Notes under the pieces: model-generated | Database searches by the model: none | Seen by the model: the letters and a program-made list of their open reading frames with translations, nothing else | Told to the model about the DNA's origin: nothing | Part shown: piece after piece, positions 14,846-23,137 of the stretch | Layout of the letters: every line of letters starts with the position of its first letter | Position numbering within the stretch: the stretch's first letter is position 1 | Translations under genes and position numbers: made by a program | Assembly: GCF_018853815.1 (NCBI RefSeq) | Contig: NZ_JAAOMP010000126.1 | Location: forward strand, 49,553-113,552 | Origin: Acidithiobacillus sulfurivorans | GTDB taxonomy: Bacteria > Pseudomonadota > Gammaproteobacteria > Acidithiobacillales > Acidithiobacillaceae | Direction of reading: 5' to 3' | DNA: 64,000 nt

Positions 14846-15109
14846 ATGAATAGAATCTCGCCGGAATGTTGTGAAGAATCCCAAATCACCAACAAAACTG
14901 AATTACAGAGGTGTCTTGAGGCACTCAAAGATGTTCAAGGTATGGAAATGGAAGGCCTACGCATTCGGCAGGGATATCTGGAAACCACTCACGGAATATG
15001 GGGTGCAATGATACATGAGGATCAAGAATTAAATGCGCTTTATAACGATACCAGGCTTACAATTCAAAGACAAATAAACGAATTAAGAAGATCAAGAACA
15101 GTTGAATAA
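14846..15109 (+). CDS. Hypothetical protein (87 aa)
   Basis: Unrecognised small helical, acidic protein (N-terminal ECCEES, then LQRCLEALKDVQGMEMEGLRIRQGYLE). GAGGACGCTAACATG supplies a ribosome site. It is one of the few plus-strand genes of the element and begins the AT-rich cargo block. No motif assigns a function. Confidence 0.5.
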   Translation: MNRISPECCEESQITNKTELQRCLEALKDVQGMEMEGLRIRQGYLETTHGIWGAMIHEDQELNALYNDTRLTIQRQINELRRSRTVE

Positions 15110-15148
15110 ATAGAATTAATGTATTTTGGCAGGAACTATAATAGCTTC

Positions 15149-15904
15149 TTATTTATTATCTTTTACAAGGTTTATGCTTGCGGGTGTTAGCGGATAAATG
15201 GGTGGATGTTCATTAAACCATTGTTCTATATTTTCCATGCTCGTAGGATCATCACATTTCATATTGACATAGCGATGTAAATAATCAAGCATATCTTCAG
15301 CAATAACAATTAAGTATTGGTCGTTAATGACAGATAAGTTTTTATATTTTCCGCAGTCTATTTTATGAGCCATAATGACACGGTAAAGATTTTTTAAATC
15401 TTCTTTTTTCCAAGTCGGGGGGTTGGCAGAAAGGTTATGGATAGCCCCGTTTCTAAGTATCTGTGTCAGTGTGCTTGATATATTATCGTTATTTAAACTA
15501 TCTATATGATTACATTTTAGAAAATCATTGAAGGATTTTTTTAACAATATACTTGACGATCTTTGATTTGAAATGGCGCAGAACAAGAAATCTGCAAACG
15601 TTGCAATAAGCACAAAGGAGAACGCGGTTCTTAATTTTATTATTTTCTGTAGCTCTTCAACGCGTTCATTTATGTATGATTTTATCTCATTAGAATTCCA
15701 TTGCTTTTTTTCTTCAAAATTACCGCCACTGGCTGACAGGGTAATTGAAGATTGGTTACCAATATTGCTTACTGGATACCTCATTACAGGTACATTCAAA
15801 AAACTCCAATCTGACCTATTCAAAAATGATCCTGTCTTTTTATGACCTTTAATCAGCTCAGAAAACCACTCTATCGCCGAGCATAATTTATGGTGAGAGC
15901 GCAT
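15149..15904 (-). CDS. Unknown protein with a candidate HEPN R-x4-H motif
   Basis: The 251-residue protein is encoded in AT-rich DNA unlike the flanking genes, a sign of separate origin. Around residue 150 it reads ILRNGAIHNLS, which fits the R-N-x3-H pattern of HEPN ribonuclease domains; these toxin and defence nucleases act as dimers. A hydrophobic helix (TAFSFVLIATFADFLFCAI) sits at about 90-110. HEPN assignment is a motif-level inference; the pattern is short and could be chance. Convergent with the 87-aa gene, and in line with two further leftward cargo genes. Confidence 0.5.
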   Translation of the reverse strand: MRSHHKLCSAIEWFSELIKGHKKTGSFLNRSDWSFLNVPVMRYPVSNIGNQSSITLSASGGNFEEKKQWNSNEIKSYINERVEELQKIIKLRTAFSFVLIATFADFLFCAISNQRSSSILLKKSFNDFLKCNHIDSLNNDNISSTLTQILRNGAIHNLSANPPTWKKEDLKNLYRVIMAHKIDCGKYKNLSVINDQYLIVIAEDMLDYLHRYVNMKCDDPTSMENIEQWFNEHPPIYPLTPASINLVKDNK

Positions 15905-15982
15905 AAAAGCCTCTAAACGAACAAAACAAGTCTATACATAAAAGAAGCCACCCACTACCCCTGCTGCGGCCTGAAAAATACA

Positions 15983-16357
15983 TTACTTAAAAAACCTTGC
16001 GTGGAAGCCATTTGGGTCAGGTGTTGTTTGGCCCTCTAAAGCATTATGGCTATCAAATATATCAACCCCACCAAATATATTGGGCTGAGTATGCGCGATC
16101 ACAGGCCCGTTAGGATCAGTTACATCAACACCACCGAATATATTCGGATGTGTTGAATTTGATAACATCCCATTAGGTTCGTGATGATCCATGCCACCGA
16201 AAATATTAGGTGTAGCATAATCAATTGGTTGCCCATTTTGGAAGGTGTCTTGTCCACCAAATATGTTTGGCTGAGTATGCGCTGTAATGTGACCACTGGA
16301 ATCTGTGATATTCACACCACCAAAAATATTTGCTAAAACTGAGAAGATATCATCCAT
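15983..16357 (-). CDS. Five-fold NIFGG tandem-repeat protein
   Basis: The 124-residue protein is almost entirely five repeats of about 22 residues with the form NIFGG-x-D/N-x6-G-x7-T-x-P, in which each unit starts PNIFGG. The DNA copies have diverged while the protein pattern is kept, which suggests selection. The start ATG 16357 is 6 nt after AAGGGG. The gene overlaps the end of the membrane-protein gene by 8 bp, so the two are co-translated. A repeat surface or scaffold is likely; I recognise no characterised homologue. Confidence 0.65.
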   Translation of the reverse strand: MDDIFSVLANIFGGVNITDSSGHITAHTQPNIFGGQDTFQNGQPIDYATPNIFGGMDHHEPNGMLSNSTHPNIFGGVDVTDPNGPVIAHTQPNIFGGVDIFDSHNALEGQTTPDPNGFHARFFK

Positions 16358-17519
16358 TTTCATCCCCTTTAATTTGTTTAATACTAGCCACAAACTTTTC
16401 TACCTCTTTTTCATGCTTACCTATAAGTTTCCGTGTCTTCTTGAGAGATATGATGTAATAATCAATTTCGTAGCCATTTGCCGTAATATCTGTGAGTATT
16501 GTAGGAATTGCTATCACATTTAATTCGCTGAATTTTTCGGAAACGTACTTCGCTGTCTGGCATTCACACTGTCCGACTTGATCCGTAATAACGTCATACT
16601 TTTTCAAGAAATCAAGTAGCAATTCAACATACTGATCTTTTTGTGCAGATTTTTTTTCAGCTTTGTCGTTGATGTTTTTTGAGAACGTTGCATAGCTGGC
16701 AACCGCAGCGGGAATACCAATAAGCGGATTAAGACCTGCGAGGAACCCAGAACCAACCAATCGCGAAAAAGATCCCCAATCAACGTCATCACTATCGGTA
16801 GATGCTAGCACGTGAAAATTAGCCTGAAGCCAATTACGAATCTGTTCAAATTCTTTTAATTCAGAAATAACATGAGAAAAATGACCACAGATAATTCCTG
16901 AAATTTTTGTTATCTGAGTTTCACGAAGATCTGCGTTTAGAGCGTACCTTGATGTCAGGTGAGAAAATGGCTTATCTGTAAAAATCATGGACACTTGATC
17001 ATCGTAGTATTGAATAATAAGCTTGGCAATTTCGTTAGCTGCGCTACTTACACCTCTTTGGATATTACTAAAATTTGCTGCGTCTAATAAAGATTTAATA
17101 AATGAGATATAAGCTTCCTTTTCGTTTCTTTGCTTCTCTATTTCATAAACTTCAATTATACGATTTACCTTACCAATCTGGCCGATGAAGCAAGAATAAG
17201 TTATTTGGAAAGACAGATCAGCAAACACATCTGCAGCATTCTCGTGAAATTCCTTTACCTGAATTATTTGTTTTGAGTAGTCTCTAGGCTTCGGTTTAGG
17301 GGATATCACTTCCACTTTTGCAAGGGCGACTTCGTTGGCGTCAGAATTGGATATAGGCTGTACACCTACAGAGGCAACTGCGTGGGTGTCAGGCTGTGGC
17401 GCTGATGACACATAGTTTCCATCGATACTAGGATTCCTGCGCCGTTGTCCAAGCAGATAGCCTACCAGCAGAACCACAAACATTGCCAACACTATGATTA
17501 CAATGCTCTTGATTCCCAT
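16350..17519 (-). CDS. Membrane-anchored unknown protein (389 aa)
   Basis: The N-terminus is a signal anchor (IVIIVLAMFVVLLVGYLLG) followed by basic QRRR, so the bulk probably faces the cytoplasm or periplasm as a single-pass protein. A linker of about 60 residues leads to a long helical domain. A glycine-rich hydrophobic stretch (LVGSGFLAGLNPLIGIPAAV, about 255-275) could insert in membranes. Encoded in AT-rich DNA and overlapping the NIFGG-repeat gene. The pair resembles a two-component accessory or defence module in layout only; no known family is recognised. Confidence 0.6.
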   Translation of the reverse strand: MGIKSIVIIVLAMFVVLLVGYLLGQRRRNPSIDGNYVSSAPQPDTHAVASVGVQPISNSDANEVALAKVEVISPKPKPRDYSKQIIQVKEFHENAADVFADLSFQITYSCFIGQIGKVNRIIEVYEIEKQRNEKEAYISFIKSLLDAANFSNIQRGVSSAANEIAKLIIQYYDDQVSMIFTDKPFSHLTSRYALNADLRETQITKISGIICGHFSHVISELKEFEQIRNWLQANFHVLASTDSDDVDWGSFSRLVGSGFLAGLNPLIGIPAAVASYATFSKNINDKAEKKSAQKDQYVELLLDFLKKYDVITDQVGQCECQTAKYVSEKFSELNVIAIPTILTDITANGYEIDYYIISLKKTRKLIGKHEKEVEKFVASIKQIKGDENG

Positions 17520-17743
17520 GGGTCATTATCTCTGGCAGCAAAGCGTATCAGATTTATCTGATTTGGCTAAAGTTACACTCGCAACGTATCTTTCTTGATC
17601 AGCCATAAACTGGCCCCCCATTATGATTTCATAACCTACAGCAAGTCATACCCCTTCGCAAGCTATGCCGCGATGGAAGTATTCCCTCGCGAAATCTCTT
17701 CCGTCTGGCGTGTAGGAAGGGCGGTGACTACGGTTATTGAAAG

Positions 17744-18016
17744 CTAAGAGGCGGTAACACGCATCCCCAGTACCGCATTGGCCCCAAGGGAACGGGCATG
17801 TTCCGCCAGTTGTTCCAGAGCATCATCGCGGGTCTGGGCAATCATTTTTAAGTAGCCTGACTGTTTTCCGCCAAAGACGGCACGAACACCCCCCATAAAA
17901 TTGCCGACAAAATTACGGGAACGCACCCCTGTGCCATAGACCGGCCCAATGACCCGAACCACGCGCATACCGGGGCATTCGTTGATGGTGAGAATGAGTA
18001 CATTATTTTCCGCCAT
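17744..18016 (-). CDS. YbjQ/UPF0145-type protein
   Basis: A 90-residue protein with the family pattern: MRVVRVIGPVYGTGVRSRNF near the start, a central helix ARDDALEQLAEHA-like segment (here QTRDDALEQLAEHARSLGAN) and AVLGMRV at the end. YbjQ proteins form pentameric rings of unclear function. The start is set at the internal Met (MAENNV, 18016); the 18031 start adds five residues. It overlaps the DksA-like gene by 14 bp. Not a gene normally expected on a mobile element. Confidence 0.75.
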   Translation of the reverse strand: MAENNVLILTINECPGMRVVRVIGPVYGTGVRSRNFVGNFMGGVRAVFGGKQSGYLKMIAQTRDDALEQLAEHARSLGANAVLGMRVTAS

Positions 18017-18311
18017 AATCCCCTTCATCATTCATCACACGTCCAGCACCACCCCGACCTTGGGTCAGTTTGTTAAAGCGTTCCCGCTTGGCGGCACATC
18101 TGACGCAGCGAACAGCCTGTACCGCCTGTATCCGTTCGGGGGGAATGATATCGGCACAATCCAGACAATAGCGATTCCCCTGTGCGTCTTCGTCAGGTTC
18201 TTCGTGGGGCACCAAGGCTTCACGTTGTCTCGCCAAGGCTTCCATCAGGTGTTCTTCCGTATTCTTTGCGCCTACATCTGCCTCATCAGCCAAACGCTCA
18301 CCCTGAATCAT
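18003..18311 (-). CDS. DksA/TraR-type C4 zinc-finger protein
   Basis: The 102-residue product has C-x2-C-x17-C-x2-C (CLDCADIIPPERIQAVQAVR with CVRC following), the zinc finger of TraR/DksA proteins that bind the RNA polymerase secondary channel. The helical N-terminus is shorter than in DksA, as in plasmid and phage TraR. It probably adjusts host transcription in favour of the element. Overlap with the YbjQ-like gene suggests one transcript. Confidence 0.8.
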   Translation of the reverse strand: MIQGERLADEADVGAKNTEEHLMEALARQREALVPHEEPDEDAQGNRYCLDCADIIPPERIQAVQAVRCVRCAAKRERFNKLTQGRGGAGRVMNDEGDYGGK

Positions 18312-18359
18312 AGTCGCCCTTTACTGAATCAAAATAGGCTGTTTTGCCTATAATCGTGC

Positions 18360-18713
18360 TTACCCACCTTTGGGCCGTCGACCCCGTCTGGCTTTTCCGT
18401 GCTCTTCCAGTAAGGCTTCACCACGCACCGAAAGGTCGGCTGCGTCAGCGGAATCTGCCAGCACCTTCTCAATGGCCGCTATGTAATGTCGATGATCCCA
18501 TTCGGGGGCGATGACCTTCGCCGCCCGTCCAAAACGTTTTTCAAGCTCAAGGTTTCTTTTCCGCACGGTAGGGGTTTGCATGATCTTTTTCTTGGCGGAC
18601 TCAATCTTGGCGAGCGCGGCCCTCTGACGTTCAAGAATTTCCGCCTGCTTCTTTTCCAAATCCGCCAGCCGTTGCTCTGCGGTACGACGAATACGTTTTT
18701 TCACTTCTGTCAT
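18360..18713 (-). CDS. Coiled-coil basic protein (117 aa)
   Basis: The N-terminal half is a highly charged coiled coil (RRTAEQRLADLEKKQAEILE onward), and the end is an AT-hook-like RRGRRPKGG. The size and composition resemble small mobilisation accessory proteins, but no relaxase is present here to support this. It is the last gene before the HU-like protein. Function unassigned. Confidence 0.55.
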   Translation of the reverse strand: MTEVKKRIRRTAEQRLADLEKKQAEILERQRAALAKIESAKKKIMQTPTVRKRNLELEKRFGRAAKVIAPEWDHRHYIAAIEKVLADSADAADLSVRGEALLEEHGKARRGRRPKGG

Positions 18714-18724
18714 GGCCTATTCCT

Positions 18725-19000
18725 CTAACTGTTCACTTTGTCTGCAAATTCTTTACCTGCCTTAAACTTTACACTCTTTTTGGCGGGAATATCGATTTCC
18801 TGTCCTGTCGCCGGATTGCGGCCTTTACGGGCAGGTTTTTCCACGACCTCAAAAGTACAGAAACCCGGAAAAACAATCTTTCCGGCTGACGGCAATTCCG
18901 CTTCCAGCGTATGCCGAAAAGCCTGAAAAAACTTCTCGACATCTGTTTTGGACATTTCGCCGTGACGTGACAGGGCGGATATAAATTCGGATTTGTTCAT
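18725..19000 (-). CDS. HU-family DNA-binding protein
   Basis: A 91-residue HU/IHF-fold protein from ATG 19000 (MNKSEFISALSRHG), with the core GKIVFPGFCTFEVVEKPARK and the arm GRNPATGQEIDIPAKKSVKF. It is the second member of this family on the element and is closer to HU than the other. ATG 19000 is preferred because AAAGGATG lies at ribosome-site distance; the in-frame ATG at 19009 falls inside that site. Located just ahead of the integrase, it is well placed to help build the recombination complex. Confidence 0.85.
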   Translation of the reverse strand: MNKSEFISALSRHGEMSKTDVEKFFQAFRHTLEAELPSAGKIVFPGFCTFEVVEKPARKGRNPATGQEIDIPAKKSVKFKAGKEFADKVNS

Positions 19001-19106
19001 GGATACCATCCTTTGGATGTAATGAGTAGAAACAACTTAGACGATAAAAGCCTAGTCTGCAATTCGTGGTTTTTACACAGGCCCAAGACTTTTTCAAGAG
19101 GATAAA

Positions 19107-19208
19107 CTACAAACCCCTCACAGCATCCACCAAGACTTTGCCCGAAATATGCGTGAAACGCTTCATCATCTGTGTCGATTTATGCCCCGTAATGGCCTGC
19201 ACGGTCAT
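19107..19208 (-). pseudogene. C-terminal remnant of a second tyrosine integrase
   Basis: The minus strand reads MTVQAITGHKSTQMMKRFTH and then SGKVLVDAVRGL followed by a stop. This parallels the end of the intact integrase (VAAITGHKTLQMLKRYTH), but the catalytic tyrosine position holds phenylalanine. It lies 13 bp downstream of the active integrase gene. It is either the relic of an earlier integrase at the same tRNA or a recombination scar; it cannot be catalytic. Confidence 0.8.
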
Positions 19209-19221
19209 GATGGTTTATCCA

Positions 19222-20304
19222 TCACCCCAACAGTTTTGCCAAATCTTCCGCTTTCAAATGCGTGTACCGCTTCAGCATTTGCAAGGTTTTATGGCCGGTG
19301 ATGGCGGCAACCTGCATTTCGCGTAAGCCTTTCTCAAAAAAGCGGCTGGTGGCTTCGTGGCGTAAGTCATGAAAGCGTAAGTCATCGATTTCCGCGCGTT
19401 TGCAGGCTCTAGCAAAAGCTTGATGGATGCCTTCATAGGTTGTGCCAAATACCCGCCCATCCATGGATCTTGGCAAGCCCTGCAAAACCTGAATGGCTCT
19501 ACTGGAAAGCGGAACAGTTCTAGCCTCGCCGTTCTTGGTTTTGGGCAGGTGTGCGGTACGCTTGTTTAGATCAACGTCTGACCATTGCAGGCCATCGCTC
19601 ACTCTAACTTTAACCTTGTGACCGTCAGTGTCTTTTATATACTTCCAACTTTCTAGTATTTCACCGGCGCGCATCGCGGTTTCAATGGCGAAAATGACGA
19701 CGGGTTGCAGCCAAGCATTTTGTGCATTGGTGCAAGCATCCAGTAGTCTTTTCTCTTCATCATCCACTAGGCGACGATCTCTTGCAGCAGGTAATGCAGG
19801 CTTCTTTACAAGTGCAGTAGGGATGCCACCCGGAAGAGCAATACCCCATTCCATAGCCGCCATTTTCAATGCGCGTTGCAACAAACCTAACTCATGTTTT
19901 ATGGATTGCGTACCGATCAAGCGCCCCGTCTTTTCGCTGATTGTGGATAGGCGTTTGTCTCTATATTTTGCAATTATGGAAGAATTGATCGCAGCAAGCG
20001 AATATTTGCCTAATCCAGCCTGTAATACCTTGATTCTGGATAGTTCTTTGTGTCCACCCTTGAGATTTTGCAGCACTTCATCTGCATATCTGGACAGTAG
20101 ATCATGTACGGTAGTCTGTTCGGATTCCGTGCGCTGAACAAAAACCCCTCGCATCATTTCAGATTCTGTAACGGTTGCCCATTCTTTGGCTTCAGCTTTG
20201 GTCCTGAATGTTTTGACTTGTAGCGGGAAACCTTTGCGCTTGATCTGGGCTTGCCAGCCTATTGTGATGCCATCCCGATCTTCTCGTGAACGAATGGTTG
20301 CCAT
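19222..20304 (-). CDS. int: Tyrosine-recombinase integrase of the element
   Basis: A 360-residue phage-type integrase. An N-terminal arm-binding domain (ATIRSREDRDGITIGWQAQI) is followed by a SAM-like core-binding region and the catalytic domain: TAMRAGEILE (Arg I), HDLRHEATS (His-x2-Arg) and ITGHKTLQMLKRYTH (final His and Tyr nucleophile). All catalytic residues are visible. It ends toward the element interior and starts 86 bp from the right tRNA repeat, the normal place for a tRNA-targeting integrase. Confidence 0.95.
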   Translation of the reverse strand: MATIRSREDRDGITIGWQAQIKRKGFPLQVKTFRTKAEAKEWATVTESEMMRGVFVQRTESEQTTVHDLLSRYADEVLQNLKGGHKELSRIKVLQAGLGKYSLAAINSSIIAKYRDKRLSTISEKTGRLIGTQSIKHELGLLQRALKMAAMEWGIALPGGIPTALVKKPALPAARDRRLVDDEEKRLLDACTNAQNAWLQPVVIFAIETAMRAGEILESWKYIKDTDGHKVKVRVSDGLQWSDVDLNKRTAHLPKTKNGEARTVPLSSRAIQVLQGLPRSMDGRVFGTTYEGIHQAFARACKRAEIDDLRFHDLRHEATSRFFEKGLREMQVAAITGHKTLQMLKRYTHLKAEDLAKLLG

Positions 20305-20327
20305 ATTTGCCGCCTCAGTTTTTGACT

Positions 20328-20347
20328 AAGTATGGCGCTAGGGTGGC
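20328..20347 (+). promoter_or_regulatory. Putative integrase arm-type site, right
   Basis: 18 of 20 bases match 4433-4452 in the same orientation. It lies between the integrase start and the right attachment repeat, so binding could also repress the integrase promoter. Confidence 0.5.
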
Positions 20348-20389
20348 ATAAATTCATTTTTGCATCAACTGAAAATTGTAACTTACTGT

Positions 20390-20443
20390 TTTATATGGTG
20401 CGCCTGAAGGGACTCGAACCCCTGACCTACGGCTTAGAAGGCC
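20390..20443. repeat. Right attachment repeat inside the intact tRNA-Arg
   Basis: Identical to 4256-4309 over 54 bp. It supplies the 3' half of the functional tRNA-Arg gene and 6 bp downstream, so integration leaves the tRNA intact. Confidence 0.92.
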
Positions 20444-20472
20444 GTTGCTCTATCCGGTTGAGCTACAGGCGC
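20396..20472 (-). tRNA. tRNA-Arg (anticodon TCT)
   Basis: The minus strand reads GCGCCTGTAGCTCAACCGGA through anticodon loop CTTCTAA to the T arm GGTTCGAGTCC, with acceptor pairing GCGCCTG/CAGGCGC and an encoded CCA. Anticodon TCT reads AGA. It is the integration target of the 16.2 kb element; its 3' 48 nt come from the element. Confidence 0.96.
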
Positions 20473-20586
20473 ATGAACAAACAACAGATGCTTGCACAAG
20501 GCCACTTATTGTAAAGTAGGCATCGTGATCAGGGAAGGGCGCAGATCTGCAGTTTAGTAACCAAAACGTAACCCGTGGAGTGGCCA

Positions 20587-22614
20587 ATGGACAAAAGCCT
20601 TATTCTGGAAAGTAGCTTTTCGCCCCAGGGCGATCAGCCGGAGGCGATTCGTCAGCTGGTCCAGGGACTGACGGATGGAGAATTTTTCCAGACTCTTCTG
20701 GGTGTGACGGGTTCTGGCAAGACTTTTACGGTTGCCAATGTCATTGCCACGACTCAGCGCCCGGCCATTATCATGGCCCCCAACAAGACGCTGGCGGCGC
20801 AGCTCTATGCGGAAATGCGCAGCTTTTTTCCGCATAACGCCGTCGCGTACTTTGTCAGTTATTACGATTATTATCAGCCGGAGGCCTATGTCCCGTCTTC
20901 GGACACGTTTATTGAAAAAGATGCTTCCATTAATGACCACATTGAGCAGATGCGACTTTCCGCGACGAAAGCTTTGCTGGAACGGCCTGATGTCATTATT
21001 GTGGCGACAGTCTCGGCCATATACGGGCTGGGTGACCCCGCTTCTTACCATGGCATGATTTTGCATTTGCGCGAATCCGATTTCATGGATCAGCGTGCGA
21101 TTCTTCAGCGACTGGCAGAAATGCAGTACACCCGTAACCAATTGGAATTGAAACGCGGTAACTTTCGGGTTAACGGCGATGTGATTGATATTTGGCCGGC
21201 AGAAAGTGAAGACGAAGCAGTGCGGGTGGAATTATTCGGGGAGGAAATTGAACGGGTTTCGCTTTTTGATCCGCTCACGGGGAAAACCATTGTGCGTTTG
21301 CCGCGCTATACCATTTATCCCAAAAGCCATTATGTGACCCCCCGAGAGAAAATTCTGGAAGCTCTGGACAGTATCAAGGATGAATTGCGGCAGCGTCTTG
21401 AAGATCTGCGCAAGGCCAACAAACTGGTAGAAGCCCAACGCCTGGAGCAACGCACCCGTTTTGATCTGGAGATGATGGCAGAGTTGGGATATTGCTCGGG
21501 TATTGAAAATTATTCCCGCTATTTATCGGGAAGAACCGCCGGGCAGGCACCGCCCACCTTGATGGATTACCTGCCACCCAATGCGTTGCTATTCATTGAT
21601 GAATCTCACGTCACGGTGCCCCAGTTCGGGGGGATGTACAAGGGGGATCGCTCCCGCAAGGAAACCCTGGTGGAATATGGCTTCCGCCTGCCTTCTGCGC
21701 TGGATAATAGACCCCTGATGTTTCCTGAGTTTGAAGCGCTCATGCCCCAGACCATCATGATTTCGGCAACTCCCGGACCCTATGAAATGGAGCACTCCGG
21801 GCAGATTGTCGAGCAGGTGGTGCGGCCTACCGGGTTAGTGGATCCGCTCGTGGAAGTACGCCCGGCAAAAGGCCAGGTCGATGACTTGATTAATGAAATC
21901 CATGTGGTCATCCGCAGTGGCTGGCGCATTCTGGTCACCACCCTGACCAAGCGCATGGCGGAAGACTTGACCGATTATTTGCACGACCTGGGTATCAAAT
22001 GCCGCTATTTGCATTCTGATATTGAAACGGTTGAACGGGTGGAAATTATTCGGGATTTACGCGCAGGCGTTTTTGATGTGCTGATTGGCATTAACCTGCT
22101 GCGTGAGGGGCTGGATATGCCCGAAGTAGCGTTGGTGGCGATTCTGGATGCAGACAAGGAGGGCTTTCTGCGCTCGGAACGCTCGTTGATTCAGACCATT
22201 GGCCGGGCAGCCCGGAATTTGCACGGTCGCGCCATTTTGTACGCGGATCAGATCACCAAATCCATGGCGGCGGCCATGGCAGAAACGGATCGTCGCCGTG
22301 AAAAGCAGGTTCAGTTTAACGAAGCCCATCATATTATCCCCAAGGGTATTGTGAAGCCGGTGACTGATATTATTGAGGGGGTTTATCGCCGCAATGCTCA
22401 ACCTGCGGCGAAGGTGGCGGAGAAAAACAGTACTTACCGCCTGCTCAATGATCCCAAAGCAGTTGCCAAAAAAATCAAGGAGCTGGAGGAGGAAATGTTC
22501 CGCCATGCGCGCAACCTGGAGTTTGAGCAGGCGGCAGCATTGCGGGACCAAATAAAAAAACTGGAAACCCGTCTTCTGGGTACCGATCTGGAAGTGTCTT
22601 TGTTAGAAGACTAA
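20587..22614 (+). CDS. uvrB: Excinuclease ABC subunit B
   Basis: UvrB is the damage-verification helicase of nucleotide excision repair, loaded by UvrA and partner of UvrC (encoded at 32527 here). The 675-residue protein has Walker A TGSGKTFT (about residue 41), the [10 protein letters not shown] beta-hairpin tip, the DESH box, helicase motif [12 protein letters not shown] and the C-terminal UVR motif ([15 protein letters not shown]). ATG 20587 follows GTGGAG; an in-frame GTG at 20575 is less likely. No clear LexA box is visible upstream. Confidence 0.97.
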   Translation: MDKSLILESSFSPQGDQPEAIRQLVQGLTDGEFFQTLLGVTGSGKTFTVANVIATTQRPAIIMAPNKTLAAQLYAEMRSFFPHNAVAYFVSYYDYYQPEAYVPSSDTFIEKDASINDHIEQMRLSATKALLERPDVIIVATVSAIYGLGDPASYHGMILHLRESDFMDQRAILQRLAEMQYTRNQLELKRGNFRVNGDVIDIWPAESEDEAVRVELFGEEIERVSLFDPLTGKTIVRLPRYTIYPKSHYVTPREKILEALDSIKDELRQRLEDLRKANKLVEAQRLEQRTRFDLEMMAELGYCSGIENYSRYLSGRTAGQAPPTLMDYLPPNALLFIDESHVTVPQFGGMYKGDRSRKETLVEYGFRLPSALDNRPLMFPEFEALMPQTIMISATPGPYEMEHSGQIVEQVVRPTGLVDPLVEVRPAKGQVDDLINEIHVVIRSGWRILVTTLTKRMAEDLTDYLHDLGIKCRYLHSDIETVERVEIIRDLRAGVFDVLIGINLLREGLDMPEVALVAILDADKEGFLRSERSLIQTIGRAARNLHGRAILYADQITKSMAAAMAETDRRREKQVQFNEAHHIIPKGIVKPVTDIIEGVYRRNAQPAAKVAEKNSTYRLLNDPKAVAKKIKELEEEMFRHARNLEFEQAAALRDQIKKLETRLLGTDLEVSLLED

Positions 22615-22644
22615 TGCCGGATCAGTTGGATCATTCCTAATAAA

Positions 22645-23133
22645 TCAGCGGCTTTCTTTCGGTCCAGTGCCTGGTACCAGGAAAAATGGCTCCTGATCAG
22701 CAGGCATTTCTGCCAGTTCGGCATCAGTCAGGCGGGCGTACACTTCAATGTTGTAGCCCGTAGGATCCCGCAGCCAAAGTTCATGGAGAGGCATTCCTCG
22801 CCAGGTGGTGCGGGGTGGTTTAACAATTTCGGCACCCGCCGCCATGGCGCGATGATAACTTTCGATGACTGCCGCCCGGTCTTTCACGCCCAGCCCCACA
22901 TGATAAAGGCTATAAGTATCCAGCGTTTCTCCCCGGTCATTCACCAGAATAACGAGATTCAGGCACAAATGCGGGACGATGAAGGTGCTGAAGCGTGCCG
23001 TGCTTTGTTTGGGCGCGACCCCCAGAAAGTGCTCGTAAAAGCGGGTGCTTTCAGCCAGGTCGCTGACCCGGAAACTGAGATGAAATTCCTGGGCAGCAGG
23101 AATCATCACTGGGTTCTGATTGACTGTATCCAT
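22645..23133 (-). CDS. VOC (glyoxalase-fold) protein at the ars locus
   Basis: The 162-residue protein has one vicinal-oxygen-chelate unit pair: EFHLSFRVSDLAESTRFYEH at the start and SLYHVGLGVKDR plus PTGYNIEVYARL later, giving His and Glu metal ligands. It sits 4 bp downstream of arsC and is likely in the arsR-arsC transcript, which hints at arsenic or aldehyde detoxification. The vicinal cysteine pair of the C-As lyase ArsI is not evident, so I do not call it ArsI. Confidence 0.75.
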   Translation of the reverse strand: MDTVNQNPVMIPAAQEFHLSFRVSDLAESTRFYEHFLGVAPKQSTARFSTFIVPHLCLNLVILVNDRGETLDTYSLYHVGLGVKDRAAVIESYHRAMAAGAEIVKPPRTTWRGMPLHELWLRDPTGYNIEVYARLTDAELAEMPADQEPFFLVPGTGPKESR

Positions 23134-23137
23134 TCAC

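Larger units (their letters stand above)
4256..20443. mobile_element. 16.2 kb integrated element in tRNA-Arg with its own replication module
   Basis: The element is bounded by 54-bp perfect direct repeats (4256-4309 and 20390-20443) that each contain the 3' 48 nt of tRNA-Arg(TCT). A tyrosine integrase lies next to the intact tRNA. Nearly all genes read leftward: integrase, HU-like, coiled-coil, DksA-like, YbjQ-like, AT-rich cargo, IHF-like, AT-hook protein, HTH membrane protein, primase-helicase and family A polymerase. Two repeat arrays look like replication or regulatory sites. No relaxase, type IV secretion or capsid gene is visible, so it is neither an obvious ICE nor an intact prophage. 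A replicating integrated plasmid or satellite is the closest description. Confidence 0.88.

Noticed and set aside
17563..17746. About 60-codon plus-strand frame ending VTTVIES
   Set aside because: Composition is protein-like, but there is no good start codon or ribosome site and it runs into the YbjQ-like gene end.
22645..23133. ArsI (C-As lyase) for the VOC gene
   Set aside because: The vicinal cysteine pair expected for ArsI is not visible; only the general VOC fold is supported.
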